Part shown: in pieces, positions 18,828 through 27,802 of the stretch
How the letters are laid out: each line of letters starts with the position of its first letter
Numbering within the stretch: position 1 is the first letter of the stretch
NCBI RefSeq assembly: GCF_020735465.1
Contig: NZ_CP085935.1
Location: forward strand, 1,240,001 to 1,304,000
Length of the DNA: 64,000 bases
Direction: 5' to 3'
Source of the DNA: Collinsella stercoris DSM 13279
Lineage (GTDB): Bacteria > Actinomycetota > Coriobacteriia > Coriobacteriales > Coriobacteriaceae
Made by a program: the position numbers and the translations under genes
Notes under the pieces: generated by a model
Databases searched by the model: none
Seen by the model: the letters and a program-made list of their open reading frames with translations, nothing else
Told to the model about the DNA's origin: nothing

Positions 18828-18998
18828 TCCGCGCGATACCGCGCGCCAAACGGCTCCCCCGCGCACCCAACGCCAGCATTTTTATCCCGTTTCTCCGGCA
18901 ACCTCGTGCCCGCCCCGGAGCGCTGGGTCGGGAGCGCGGCTTTCCGCCAGGGTTTCCGTCATAATGGGCAGCATCAGCAACGACGAAACGGAACCTCC

Positions 18999-21767
18999 AT
19001 GACTGATGTAGATATAGCCTTCGACCCCTTCGCCCACGGATCGCTCGGAGACCTCGCCCCCAGCTGGTGGGTCGATGACCCCGCAGAGGGCGAGAGCGTC
19101 TCCGAACCCGAACCCTGGCTCACCCCCGAGGAGGCGTACGAGCGCTTCATCGATTGGGTCTCCGCCCGGGGCATCGAACCGTGGCCGCACCAAGAAGACG
19201 CGCTGTTCTCCCTCGCCGCGGGCAGCAACGTCATTCTCGGAACGCCCACGGGATCGGGCAAATCGCTCGTCGCGCTCGGCATGCTGTTCATGGCCATGGC
19301 GAGCGGCCAGCGCGCGTACTACACCGCGCCCATCAAGGCCCTCGTCTCCGAGAAGTTCTTCTACCTGGTCGACATCCTCGGTCGCGACAATGTGGGCATG
19401 ATCACCGGCGATTCGCATATCAACACGAGCGCGCCCGTGATCTGCTGCACCGCTGAGATTCTCGCCAACCAGGCGCTGCGCGAAGGCGAGGACACCGATG
19501 TGGGCTGCGTGGCCATGGACGAGTTCCACTTCTTCTCCGACCCCGACCGCGGCTGGGCCTGGCAGGTCCCCCTGCTCACCCTGCCGCACGCGCAGTTCCT
19601 GCTCATGAGCGCCACGCTGGGCGACATGACCGCCATCGGCGACACGCTCACGCGCACCACCGGCCGCGACCTCGAGCTCATCGCCGACGCCCCGCGCCCG
19701 GTCCCGCTCTCCTACGAGTACGTCAAGACCGCCCTCGAGGGCACGGTCGAACTCGCGCTGCGGCAAGGCGACTCGCCCCTGTACATCGTGCATTTCTCCC
19801 AAGATGCCGCATTGCAGTCGGCACGCGCGCTCGCCAGTTACGGCGTGGCGAGCAAGGAGCAGCGCGAGGCCATCAAGGAGGCCATCAAGGGCGGTCGCTT
19901 TACCACGGCGTTTGGAAAGACGCTCAAGCACCTCATCTCGAGCGGCGTGGGCCTACACCACGCCGGCATGCTTCCGCGCTACCGCCTGCTCGTGGAGAAG
20001 CTCGCCCAACAGGGCCTGTTGCCCGTGATCTGCGGCACCGACACGCTGGGCGTGGGCATCAACGTGCCCATCCACACCGTGTTGCTCACCGGGCTCACCA
20101 AATTCGACGGACGCAAGCAGCGCCGCCTGCGCTCGCGTGAGTTCCACCAGATCGCCGGGCGCGCCGGCCGTTCCGGCTTCGACACCGAGGGCGTCGTAAT
20201 CGCGGAGGCCCCGGAGTTCGAGATCGAGAACCACAAGGCGGAGCTCAAGGCCATGGGCGACCCCAAAAAGATGAAGAAGCTCAAGAAGAAACGCCCGCCC
20301 GAGGGCTTTGTCACCTGGAACGAGGACACCTTCACGCGCCTGATCGACAGCGAGCCCGAAACCCTCAAGCCGCGCCTGCGCATCACCCATTCCATGGTGC
20401 TGGCGGAGGTCGAGCAAGGCGGCGACGCATGGACGCGCGTGCTCGCGCTCATCGACGCCTCGCTGCAAACGCCCGAGGAAAAGGCCAAGCTCAAGGCACG
20501 CGCCGCCGAGATATTCGCCACGCTCATCGATGCCGGCGTCGTCGTCCGCGAAGCCGAGGATGCCGATGCGAGCGATGCGGAGCAAACCAAAACGACCCCA
20601 TTCACTGCACCCGCAGGGGGCGCAAGCGCGATCACGCTTACCGAGGACCCCGCAGACCTCGATGGGCAGCGTGAGCCCGATAGCCAGATCGACGACACGG
20701 CGCCCGCGCAGGCCCACCCTCTCGATGGGCCCGCGAGCTACTACCTCACGGTCGACCTGCCCGAGGACTTCGCCCTCGACCAGCCGCTTTCACCGTTCCT
20801 GCTCGCCGCCCTCGAACTTCTCGACCCCGAGAATCCCAGCTACACGCTCGATCTCATCTCGATGGTCGAGGCCACGCTGGAAGACCCCAAGCAGATCCTC
20901 CGCGCGCAGGAGCGCCGTGCGCGCGACGCCGCGATGAACGCCATGAAGGCGGAGGGCGTCGACTTTGAAGAGCGGCTCGACCGCCTGCAGGACATCACCT
21001 ATCCCAAGCCCCTCGAAGAGCTGCTCGACGTCGCGTTTGCCAAGTACTGCGCGCAGGTGCCCTGGGCGAACGACTACGAGCTCAGCCCCAAGTCCGTGCT
21101 GCGCGACATGCTCGAGACGGGCTGCGACTTCAAGAGCTACATCGCCCAGTACAAGATCGCTCGCTGCGAGGGCATCCTGCTGCGCTACCTCACCGAGGCC
21201 TACCGCTCGCTCGACCGCACCGTGCCGGTCGAGCGCAGGACGGAAGAGCTTGACGACATCGTCTCGTGGCTGGGCCTCGTCGTGCGTTCGGTCGACTCCA
21301 GCCTCGTGGATGAGTGGGCGAACGCCGGCACGGCGCCCGGGGCAGCCCCGCTCAAGCGCGCCGACGTCGTGGTGCAAGACCGTCGCGGCATGACGCTCAT
21401 GGTTCGCAACGCCCTGTTCCAGCGAGTTCGCTTGGCGGCACAGGACAAGGCCGCGGAACTCGGCGCTTTGGACGAGGAGTGGGGATACGGGGAGTTCCGC
21501 TGGAATCGCGTCCTCGATGCCTTCTATCGCACCCACGACGAGCTGCTCGTGGACGCCGACGCGCGGTCTTCGGCGTTCCTCACGATCGATGACGGCGACG
21601 AGCTCACCGATCACGTCTGGCACGTGCACCAGGTCTTCCACGATTCGGAAGGGGACCATGACTTTGGCATTATGGCCGATGTCGATTTGGACGCCACGCA
21701 GGACGGCGACGGCATCGTGTTCAAGGGCTATCGCGTGGGTGCAATTGAAGACCTACTGGATCTGTAG
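18999..21767 (+). CDS. Ski2/Mtr4-like DEAD/DEAH helicase with DUF3516
   Basis: A 922-residue superfamily 2 helicase. RecA1 carries TPTGSGKS (motif I) and MDEFHFF (motif II, a DEFH variant); RecA2 carries CGTDTLGVGINVPI and FHQIAGRAGRSG (motif VI). The long C-terminal region from about residue 560 matches the actinobacterial DUF3516 domain. Family members are thought to be RNA helicases linked with RNA decay or ribosome maturation; this is inferred from Ski2 likeness. The start at 18999 is chosen because GGAACC precedes it and family homology begins there. It is a single gene with a terminator at 21871. Confidence 0.85.
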   Translation: MTDVDIAFDPFAHGSLGDLAPSWWVDDPAEGESVSEPEPWLTPEEAYERFIDWVSARGIEPWPHQEDALFSLAAGSNVILGTPTGSGKSLVALGMLFMAMASGQRAYYTAPIKALVSEKFFYLVDILGRDNVGMITGDSHINTSAPVICCTAEILANQALREGEDTDVGCVAMDEFHFFSDPDRGWAWQVPLLTLPHAQFLLMSATLGDMTAIGDTLTRTTGRDLELIADAPRPVPLSYEYVKTALEGTVELALRQGDSPLYIVHFSQDAALQSARALASYGVASKEQREAIKEAIKGGRFTTAFGKTLKHLISSGVGLHHAGMLPRYRLLVEKLAQQGLLPVICGTDTLGVGINVPIHTVLLTGLTKFDGRKQRRLRSREFHQIAGRAGRSGFDTEGVVIAEAPEFEIENHKAELKAMGDPKKMKKLKKKRPPEGFVTWNEDTFTRLIDSEPETLKPRLRITHSMVLAEVEQGGDAWTRVLALIDASLQTPEEKAKLKARAAEIFATLIDAGVVVREAEDADASDAEQTKTTPFTAPAGGASAITLTEDPADLDGQREPDSQIDDTAPAQAHPLDGPASYYLTVDLPEDFALDQPLSPFLLAALELLDPENPSYTLDLISMVEATLEDPKQILRAQERRARDAAMNAMKAEGVDFEERLDRLQDITYPKPLEELLDVAFAKYCAQVPWANDYELSPKSVLRDMLETGCDFKSYIAQYKIARCEGILLRYLTEAYRSLDRTVPVERRTEELDDIVSWLGLVVRSVDSSLVDEWANAGTAPGAAPLKRADVVVQDRRGMTLMVRNALFQRVRLAAQDKAAELGALDEEWGYGEFRWNRVLDAFYRTHDELLVDADARSSAFLTIDDGDELTDHVWHVHQVFHDSEGDHDFGIMADVDLDATQDGDGIVFKGYRVGAIEDLLDL

Positions 21768-21870
21768 ACGCTAGGAGGCGGGCCTCAGGGCAGCCGCTTC
21801 CATCTGAGGGCCGTGCGCGCTTTCGCCCCGCCCGGGCTTCGAAGCGCCGCGCGCCCTCCCGCCCTGCTCG

Positions 21871-21898
21871 ACGCGCCATACCCCGCGTGTGGCGTTTT
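21871..21898 (+). terminator. Terminator after the DUF3516 helicase
   Basis: CGCCA (21874-21878) pairs with TGGCG (21890-21894), with extra G-C pairs inside, and is followed by TTTT. It lies about 100 bases past the stop codon. Confidence 0.6.
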
Positions 21899-22004
21899 AA
21901 TCATTCGTTAAGCTCCATGACCCCTTTGTCATGTTCGCGTCATGCACACGCAAATGCCAAGGCTCACCATTGGTGGCACGCCACCAGATAAAGGAGCCCA
22001 GGAC

Positions 22005-22835
22005 ATGAAAGAGTGCGAGCAGAATCCCATGCGACGAGCCACCAGGATCTATGACGGCCCGGTCGGGGGCGGACGGTATCGCGCGGGGCAAGCGGGTCCG
22101 CGCGCATGCAGGCACGGCGGGGCGCAGCGCACTTTGTTTGCAGGCGCGCCCCTCACCCGCATGCGTCCCAGACGCGTGCGTCGCAAGCGCGGCGGGCGCG
22201 CCCTCGCCATCGCGGCCCTCATCGTATGTCTCATCGTCGCCATCCCCGCCTTCCGCTCGCTCGGCACGAACGACCTCGGCTCCTTGGCCGGCCAGACCAC
22301 CGGCAACCAGGAAAGCCCACGTTCGACACCGGTGCAGGAATGGCGGAAGGGAGAGGTTCCCCATCTGTACCAGGTCGATCCGCAGTGGGCGAATGAGCCC
22401 TATGCGGGAGGCGACATGCGCGAGAACGGCTGTGGGCCCACGTGTCTGTCGATGGTGTACGTAGCCCTCACCGGAAACACGAACGGCGACCCCGTCGCCA
22501 TCGCCCGTATGAGCGAGGAGCAGGGCCACACCGTTGACGGCATGACCGCATGGACCCTCATGAGCGACGGGGCTCAGGCGCTGGGGCTCGCCTCTTGGGA
22601 GGTCGCGGCCTCCGCTGACGACGTACGCGCGGAACTTGAAGCGGGAAACCCCATTATCTGCAGCGTACGGCCGGGCGACTTCACCACCACGGGTCACTTC
22701 ATCGTTCTCGCCGGCATTGCGGACGACGGCCAGGTCATCGTGCACGACCCCAACAGCGCAGAGCGCAGCGAGCACACCTGGGACCTCGAGCGCGTCCTCT
22801 CGCAGTGCGCCAATCTATGGGCCTTCAGCGCATAG
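22005..22835 (+). CDS. Membrane-anchored C39-type cysteine peptidase
   Basis: A 276-residue protein with a basic cytoplasmic N-terminus, one membrane helix (ALAIAALIVCLIVAIPAF) and an outward C39-like domain. The catalytic cysteine is in NGCGPTCL, the histidine in TGHFIVLAG and the aspartate in VHDPNS, all in the order of the C39 family. Family members process or trim surface peptides and cell-wall material; the substrate is unknown. ATG at 22005 is chosen because AAAGGAG lies nine bases before it. No ABC transporter is adjacent, unlike bacteriocin-exporting C39 peptidases. It faces the convergent kinase gene. Confidence 0.8.
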   Translation: MKECEQNPMRRATRIYDGPVGGGRYRAGQAGPRACRHGGAQRTLFAGAPLTRMRPRRVRRKRGGRALAIAALIVCLIVAIPAFRSLGTNDLGSLAGQTTGNQESPRSTPVQEWRKGEVPHLYQVDPQWANEPYAGGDMRENGCGPTCLSMVYVALTGNTNGDPVAIARMSEEQGHTVDGMTAWTLMSDGAQALGLASWEVAASADDVRAELEAGNPIICSVRPGDFTTTGHFIVLAGIADDGQVIVHDPNSAERSEHTWDLERVLSQCANLWAFSA

Positions 22836-22896
22836 ACGCCGCGGCAGCCCTCGCTCCGCCCCGTGTCACTCGCCACGGGCCACACGGCGCTGGCCC

Positions 22897-24306
22897 TTAC
22901 AGCAATCCCGATATCATGCCCACAACCAACGGAACGGCGATCCCCATGGCGAACAGGGCAATCGCCCATGCGGATTCCTTGACTCTACCCAGGCGCGCCA
23001 ACACGGGTACGCGCGCATGTATGCGCGCCTTGTAGAGCATCAGATAGCAAAGGGAGCCCATCGACACCATTCCCACGCCCACATACTCGATTACCCTAAA
23101 CCAAAGCGGCAGCAATGCATCATGGGCATTGGGGGACACGATCGCATTGACCGACCCGATGAAGAAGACGGAGAACCCGCAATAGATCCATCCGTTCCAC
23201 AACACAGACACCCAGCGCAGTGGCCTCTCAAACCGCAAGGCGAATCGCTCCCACCGCGCCCGGAGGGAGTTCCACCACAGGGGCGACATGGGGCTGCGCC
23301 CCGCAATCGACGGTCGCCCAGCGGACGACGCGCGCGCACTGGCCTCATGTTCCTTTGCGACGGCAGCGGGATGCGAATTCGATGCAATATCGCCGGACAA
23401 GTCCCAAGCGAAGCCCCTCGCGTGCTCGGGCGTCCCCGTGCCGATGGGGGCACGTCCGCCCCCGCCAAACGGGCCCAACGCATCAAGAAGAGCGCGCCTT
23501 ACCTCGCGGGCGCTGCGATACCGGGCATCTGGATCAAAAGCGCACGCCCGACAAACGACCTCGCACGCCTTGGGCGAAAGACCCGCACGCTCGCACGCCT
23601 GCCGATCGCATACATTGGGCGGATCTTCCCCAACCAGGCAGAAATACAGCAACTTGCCAAGCGCGTATACGTCGCTGCGCACGTCAGTCTGCCCAAAACC
23701 GAACTGCTCGGGCGGGGCGTACCTGCGCGTTATGAAATGGGTGGTGTCGGCATCGGCCCCCTCGCGCCATTGACGAGCCGATCCAAAATCGATGATGACC
23801 GGCATGCCGCCACACATGAGAACATTGGAGGGCTTGAGGTCGCGGTGGATGAGCGGCGGGTCGAACGACTCGTGCAGCATCGCCACGGCATCGCACAGGC
23901 CGGGCATCACGAGTTCGGCCGTCTTGCTGCCCGCGCCAATCGCCGCCACGAGCGCGCGCACCGTGCATCCATCGACGTATTCCATTACCACCGTGAGTTC
24001 GTCATCGTTGCGGCTGCACTCGACAAGACGGGGGACGCAAGCGGGGCACGAGCCCTTCCGCTGGGCATTCCACAGCGCGATATATGCACACCCGGCACCC
24101 ACGCCTACATCCAGTCGCTTGCGTATATAGCGCCCAGACGAGCCCTCCCTCGGGTCGCCGCGCACCAATTCGGTTGTCTCAAAATCGGACTGCTTGATAA
24201 CCCGCTCGACATGCCATGTTGTCGCACTCGCGGCAGACGCCAGAAACTCATCGAGTTCCCCGTGAAATTCCGCTATGTCATCACTTCGCTCCATGGCAAG
24301 AATCAT
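22897..24306 (-). CDS. Transmembrane Ser/Thr protein kinase
   Basis: A 469-residue kinase. The kinase core shows HRDLKPSN (His154-Asp156), DFG at 173-175 and an activation-loop APPEQFG motif. The glycine-rich loop is weak. After a linker rich in Ala/Gly/Ser, the C-terminus has four membrane helices (residues about 360-465), so the enzyme is anchored at its C-terminus, opposite to PknB-type kinases. An upstream HTH gene (24334-24768) starts only 27 bases away on the same strand, so the two are likely co-transcribed. ATG at 24294 is an alternative start; neither has a clear ribosome site. Substrates are unknown. Confidence 0.82.
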   Translation of the reverse strand: MILAMERSDDIAEFHGELDEFLASAASATTWHVERVIKQSDFETTELVRGDPREGSSGRYIRKRLDVGVGAGCAYIALWNAQRKGSCPACVPRLVECSRNDDELTVVMEYVDGCTVRALVAAIGAGSKTAELVMPGLCDAVAMLHESFDPPLIHRDLKPSNVLMCGGMPVIIDFGSARQWREGADADTTHFITRRYAPPEQFGFGQTDVRSDVYALGKLLYFCLVGEDPPNVCDRQACERAGLSPKACEVVCRACAFDPDARYRSAREVRRALLDALGPFGGGGRAPIGTGTPEHARGFAWDLSGDIASNSHPAAVAKEHEASARASSAGRPSIAGRSPMSPLWWNSLRARWERFALRFERPLRWVSVLWNGWIYCGFSVFFIGSVNAIVSPNAHDALLPLWFRVIEYVGVGMVSMGSLCYLMLYKARIHARVPVLARLGRVKESAWAIALFAMGIAVPLVVGMISGLL

Positions 24307-24333
24307 ACCAGCACGTGCGGACAGGCAGACAGG

Positions 24334-24768
24334 CTAACTGACCGTGTCCTCCCCCAGGCGATACAGCTCCTCATTGACCTTTTGCAGCGAGCACCCCTGA
24401 TCGATGCAGAAGATGATAATCGCGTCCCGACGGCATTTGGGATCGAGGGAGCTGGCGCCCGCCGCCATGAGCGCGCGGTTGGTTTCGCGCAGGCTGAGGG
24501 CCATGGCGAACGCTATCTGCAGAACCTTGTCGCGCGACGGGTTTCGTGCGCCCGTGAAGATCTGATACCCAAAGGTCTCGTTCAGGTCGGCCATGCGGAC
24601 GACGCGCGAGCGCTTAAGCCCCTTTTTCTCGAGCATCCGCTCTAAAAACTCCGGTAACGTGACCGCGGGAAACTCATGAGCGTCGATGAACTCATCAAGG
24701 CTCGGCGCATCCAGCAGCTCCTGCAAAACCTCCTCGGTCAAACGCTCCGTCACGTCTTCCCCCATCAT
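24334..24768 (-). CDS. HTH protein paired with the Ser/Thr kinase
   Basis: A 144-residue helix-turn-helix protein. The central part, MLEKKGLKRSRVVRMADLNETFGYQIFTGARNPSRDKVLQIAFAMALSL, resembles the XRE-type HTH fold, with a helical N-terminus before it. The C-terminus contains two Cys residues (CIDQGC). It lies directly upstream of the kinase with a 27-base gap, and could be its effector or substrate; this is inferred from the pairing. The start at 24768 has a second ATG three bases later. Confidence 0.6.
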   Translation of the reverse strand: MMGEDVTERLTEEVLQELLDAPSLDEFIDAHEFPAVTLPEFLERMLEKKGLKRSRVVRMADLNETFGYQIFTGARNPSRDKVLQIAFAMALSLRETNRALMAAGASSLDPKCRRDAIIIFCIDQGCSLQKVNEELYRLGEDTVS

Positions 24769-24857
24769 CTCGATCGACCTTCATTGTATGTGTTTGGCAC
24801 GCGAGGGGCGCACCACATGATGCGCCCCTCGCGTTCGCTCATGGCGAGCATGCGGTC

Positions 24858-25643
24858 CTAGGAGATTTTCCAAGATGCCGCTGCCGCATCCGAGAACGCT
24901 GACGAGTAATACAACACGCGTGCGAGGTCCCCTTCAAAATAGACGAAGCCCGTCACCGTGCCGCCCGCCGACAAATCGCCATACGACAGGTCCTCCGTTG
25001 CCTCGGAATAGTACGACGAATCGCTCTGCACGCCGTTGGAGCTCTCGCCCTTCCAATCATACGAATTGAACGAGGCGGTTTTATCGCTGTTATTCACATA
25101 GGTAACGCGCACGCCGGTCATTGCCGTGCCATCGTAATTAACCAGGCCGGTCACGATCTCGTCCACGGAAACGGTCACCCCGTTGGCCAGCTCGACCTTC
25201 GAGCCTACCGCAAGATTCTCTGCGACGTCCTCCTCGTCCTCCTTGTTCGAACCTGCCGTAGAGTCGGTTCCGCCCTTGGAGGACGCAACCGCCTGGGGTC
25301 CGTTCACCGCGCTGTCGATTGCAGAGCTGTACATGCTCTGGCTCACCAAAACGGCGACAATCGCAACAACGTTTACCGCGACCGCGGCGACGGCAAGGCC
25401 CTTTGCGCCCCGCTTACCACGCAGGCAGGACACGAGCCCCGCGATCGCCAAAACCGCTCCCACAAGCGCGGCGAAAAACGAGATGTTGTTGATAATGGGC
25501 AAAAGCGATGTGATCAGCGCGAGTATGCCGACGATCAAGCCTGAAATCGCAAGCCCCGAGCGCGGATGCTCCGAATGCGTGTTTCCCACGTAAACTACCT
25601 CCCCTAACAGCGGCTCTCCTTGCGAGCCGAACGACATGCCCAT
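24858..25643 (-). CDS. Two-helix membrane protein with DUF4352-like outer domain
   Basis: A 261-residue protein with two membrane segments near the N-terminus (ISGLIVGILALITSLLPIIN and a later ALVGAVLAIAGLVSCL) plus a third (AVAAVAVNVVAIVAVLVS), then an extracellular Gly/Asp/Ser-rich stretch and a beta-rich domain (from VGSKVELANGVTVSV) of the DUF4352 type. Family function is unknown; the domain is found in surface lipoproteins and sensors. The start at 25643 gives the better spacing to the AAGAGGG ribosome site, though ATGs at 25637 and 25652 are close. No catalytic motif is seen. Confidence 0.6.
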   Translation of the reverse strand: MGMSFGSQGEPLLGEVVYVGNTHSEHPRSGLAISGLIVGILALITSLLPIINNISFFAALVGAVLAIAGLVSCLRGKRGAKGLAVAAVAVNVVAIVAVLVSQSMYSSAIDSAVNGPQAVASSKGGTDSTAGSNKEDEEDVAENLAVGSKVELANGVTVSVDEIVTGLVNYDGTAMTGVRVTYVNNSDKTASFNSYDWKGESSNGVQSDSSYYSEATEDLSYGDLSAGGTVTGFVYFEGDLARVLYYSSAFSDAAAASWKIS

Positions 25644-25823
25644 TATTGACATCCCTCTTGCCCGTTTCATTAGCTGAGAGCTAATGACAGCCCCTTTGAG
25701 ACAAGGCGATCGGCTCCCACGTGCGGCAGCTGCGAGCGCGCGATGTCGTGCGCGCGAGGTACTATGGGTAGGTCCGATGCCGTGTAAAACGCTCTCACCC
25801 ATCTTCGATTGAATCGAGCAGCC

Positions 25824-26177
25824 ATGGATGCACATCCCGCCACAAAAGAAAGCCCTCGCAGGGACGAGGGCTTCTTCGAGCGTGTATACGAGGTTGTCGA
25901 GCAGATCCCGCGTGGATGCGTGGCAACGTATGGCCAGGTGGCGGCGCTCATGGGCGCACCGCGCTGCGCCCGCCAGGTTGGATACGCGCTGCACGCGAAC
26001 CCCCGACCGGGCATCGTCCCATGCCATCGCGTCGTGTTTGCCGATGGGCACATCTGCGAGGGGTTCGCCTTTGGCGGAGCCGAGGCTCAACGCGAGCTCT
26101 TGGAGGCAGAAGGCGTTGCGTTCAAAGACGACACACATGTCGATATGAAGCGATCCCGCTGGCAGGCGGGGCTATAG
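25824..26177 (+). CDS. MGMT-type DNA-binding alkyltransferase domain protein
   Basis: A 117-residue single-domain protein. It contains the alkyltransferase signature GIVPCHRVV at about residues 67-75 with the reactive cysteine, and the earlier GCVATYGQVAALMGAPRCARQVG HTH region. Full-length Ogt proteins also have an N-terminal domain, which is absent. The cysteine means it is not an alkyltransferase-like (ATL) protein, where Trp replaces it. It may repair O6-alkylguanine or act as a small DNA-binding partner. ATG at 25824 fits family starts; a TTG at 25809 is weaker. Confidence 0.8.
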   Translation: MDAHPATKESPRRDEGFFERVYEVVEQIPRGCVATYGQVAALMGAPRCARQVGYALHANPRPGIVPCHRVVFADGHICEGFAFGGAEAQRELLEAEGVAFKDDTHVDMKRSRWQAGL

Positions 26178-26237
26178 AGAAAACGGGGGCACCGGACGGC
26201 ATCTCCGAAAAGACGAATGCGCGACCTGCGCAAACGA

Positions 26238-26807
26238 TCAGCGAACGCTCTCCGGATGATACGGGCACGCTACGCCCAAGCACACCGAATTCTGTTTTGC
26301 GACCGAGCACGCGGGCTGCTCATAGGCAATGTCCAAACCGGCGCCAAGACACCGATTGAACCACGGCACCGCCGCCTGCACGGCGATGCGCGCATCGCGC
26401 TTGCAGCAACGCGGCGAACCCGCCCGTGCGATGCGCTCCAAAATATCGGCGACCATGAGCTGGCCCTCACTCCATCCTTCGGCCCGCAGAGGCGCGTTGC
26501 CTGCAAGCACGGCAAACGCCATGCCGCATGAGGCCGCCGCACCGCATACACCCCACTTGGCGCACGCCGCTCCCGGCACGCAGCATGCGCGGCTTACAAG
26601 CTCATCGAATGCGGAATCGAGCTCGAACTCACCCTCAACCGTCTGCGCGCACGCCAGCAACGCCGCACCGACCAGGACATGGTGCACGGGACCGAAGGCC
26701 GGGCATTCACCTTGAGCCATAAGATGCTCCAAGAGCTCTGCCGGGTCATTGCCCTCCCACGACGAGCACGTCTCGCGCACCCACTCGTATTGTGTCTCGG
26801 TCGTCAT
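26238..26807 (-). CDS. DUF5714 cysteine-rich protein, divergent from arsC-arsR
   Basis: A 189-residue protein with many cysteines (for example SRACCVPGAACAKWGVCGAAASCG and PRCCKRD, plus VCLGVACPYH at the end). These blocks match DUF5714, a family of unknown function seen near arsenic and redox genes. It starts 92 bases from the ArsC-ArsR gene on the opposite strand and shares its operator (26845-26870), so it is likely metal-responsive. No enzyme activity can be assigned. Confidence 0.65.
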   Translation of the reverse strand: MTTETQYEWVRETCSSWEGNDPAELLEHLMAQGECPAFGPVHHVLVGAALLACAQTVEGEFELDSAFDELVSRACCVPGAACAKWGVCGAAASCGMAFAVLAGNAPLRAEGWSEGQLMVADILERIARAGSPRCCKRDARIAVQAAVPWFNRCLGAGLDIAYEQPACSVAKQNSVCLGVACPYHPESVR

Positions 26808-26844
26808 TATTGTCCTCCTTCATATATCGACCTATATCAATATG

Positions 26845-26870
26845 ATTATATCGACAATAATCGATATAAT
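26845..26870. promoter_or_regulatory. Divergent ArsR operator and -10 pair
   Basis: ATTATATCGA (26845-26854) and TCGATATAAT (26861-26870) form a perfect 10-bp inverted repeat with a six-base spacer, an ArsR/SmtB-style operator. TATAAT is found in each arm, one for each strand, so binding would block both promoters. The sequence lies midway between the two divergent genes. Confidence 0.75.
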
Positions 26871-26899
26871 GCAATCTATCAGGTGGAAGGAGTAGGTTC

Positions 26900-27598
26900 A
26901 TGAAACGGCCGACCGTCGCATTCGTATGCACGCACAATGCGTGCCGTAGCCAGGTCGCACAGGCGATGGCGCAGGCCCTCGCGGCGGACGCCCTTATCGT
27001 CTATTCCGCGGGGACCAACCCCGCCAACCGCATCAACCCCGACGCGGCGCGCCTGCTTGCAAGTGAATTCGGCATCGCATCGGACGATCTTCGCCCCAAG
27101 GCGCTTTCCCAGATTCCCGAACCGGACATCCTCATCACCATGGGCTGCGGCGTCGAATGCCCCAACCTACCCGCCGCATACCGCGAGGATTGGGGGCTCG
27201 AAGATCCCACCGGCATGAGCGACCGCGCGTTCCTGCACGTGATGAGCGCCATTCGGCAGCGCGTCATCGGCCTGAGAGCGCGCGTCATCGCCGGGGAGTT
27301 CGATCGCGAACGACTTGCCAGCAACCTCAAGACGCTGGGAGACGCCAATCGCCTCCGTGTCATCGAGCTGCTATGGGACGGCGAGGAGCGCTGCGCCTGC
27401 AGCCTGCTCGAAAATCTTGATATCACCCAGCCCACGCTTTCACATCACATGGCGGCACTGCGCGATGCCGGCATCGTGCGCACGCGTAAGGACGGTCGCT
27501 GGATGCATTACCAACTCGACCATGACGTTCTCGATGCCATCGCGGCGCTCCTGGGTCAAAGCCTCGCGTACCGCGTCGAAACGAACGAGACGACGTAA
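26900..27598 (+). CDS. Arsenate reductase-ArsR fusion protein
   Basis: A 232-residue fusion. Residues 1-130 form a low-molecular-weight phosphatase-type arsenate reductase with the CX5R loop CTHNACRS near the start and a second cysteine in ITMGCGVECP, as in thioredoxin-linked ArsC. Residues about 140-220 form an ArsR winged helix (LKTLGDANRLRVIELL, then ERCACSLLENLDITQPTLSHHMAALRDAGI). The CAC at the start of the recognition region could bind arsenite. The reverse order, ArsR first, is the common fusion. ATG at 26900 follows GGAAGGAG. It probably controls its own divergent promoter and the DUF5714 gene. Confidence 0.88.
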   Translation: MKRPTVAFVCTHNACRSQVAQAMAQALAADALIVYSAGTNPANRINPDAARLLASEFGIASDDLRPKALSQIPEPDILITMGCGVECPNLPAAYREDWGLEDPTGMSDRAFLHVMSAIRQRVIGLRARVIAGEFDRERLASNLKTLGDANRLRVIELLWDGEERCACSLLENLDITQPTLSHHMAALRDAGIVRTRKDGRWMHYQLDHDVLDAIAALLGQSLAYRVETNETT

Positions 27599-27802
27599 AC
27601 CTGATCGAGCACCCATCCCCTCCATTGCCTGTCGCAAGGTAGACCGCATCGATGCGGCATGATAGACTCGCAAATGTCCGCCCGATGGATTCGGGCCCTA
27701 TGCGAGGACGCCGCCACTCAGAGATACGGACGCCATGCGCTTTTAGACATCCACCTCAACGCACCTTTTGACCTCCAGTTTGAACAAGGAGGGGATGTCT
27801 GT

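Noticed and set aside
18414..18866. Minus-strand ORF of 150 codons over the 206-bp element
   Set aside because: It crosses trmB and the repeat, has no ribosome site and no recognisable domain.
25824..26177. ATL-type alkyltransferase-like protein
   Set aside because: The active-site box is PCHRV with a cysteine rather than the PWHRV of ATL proteins.
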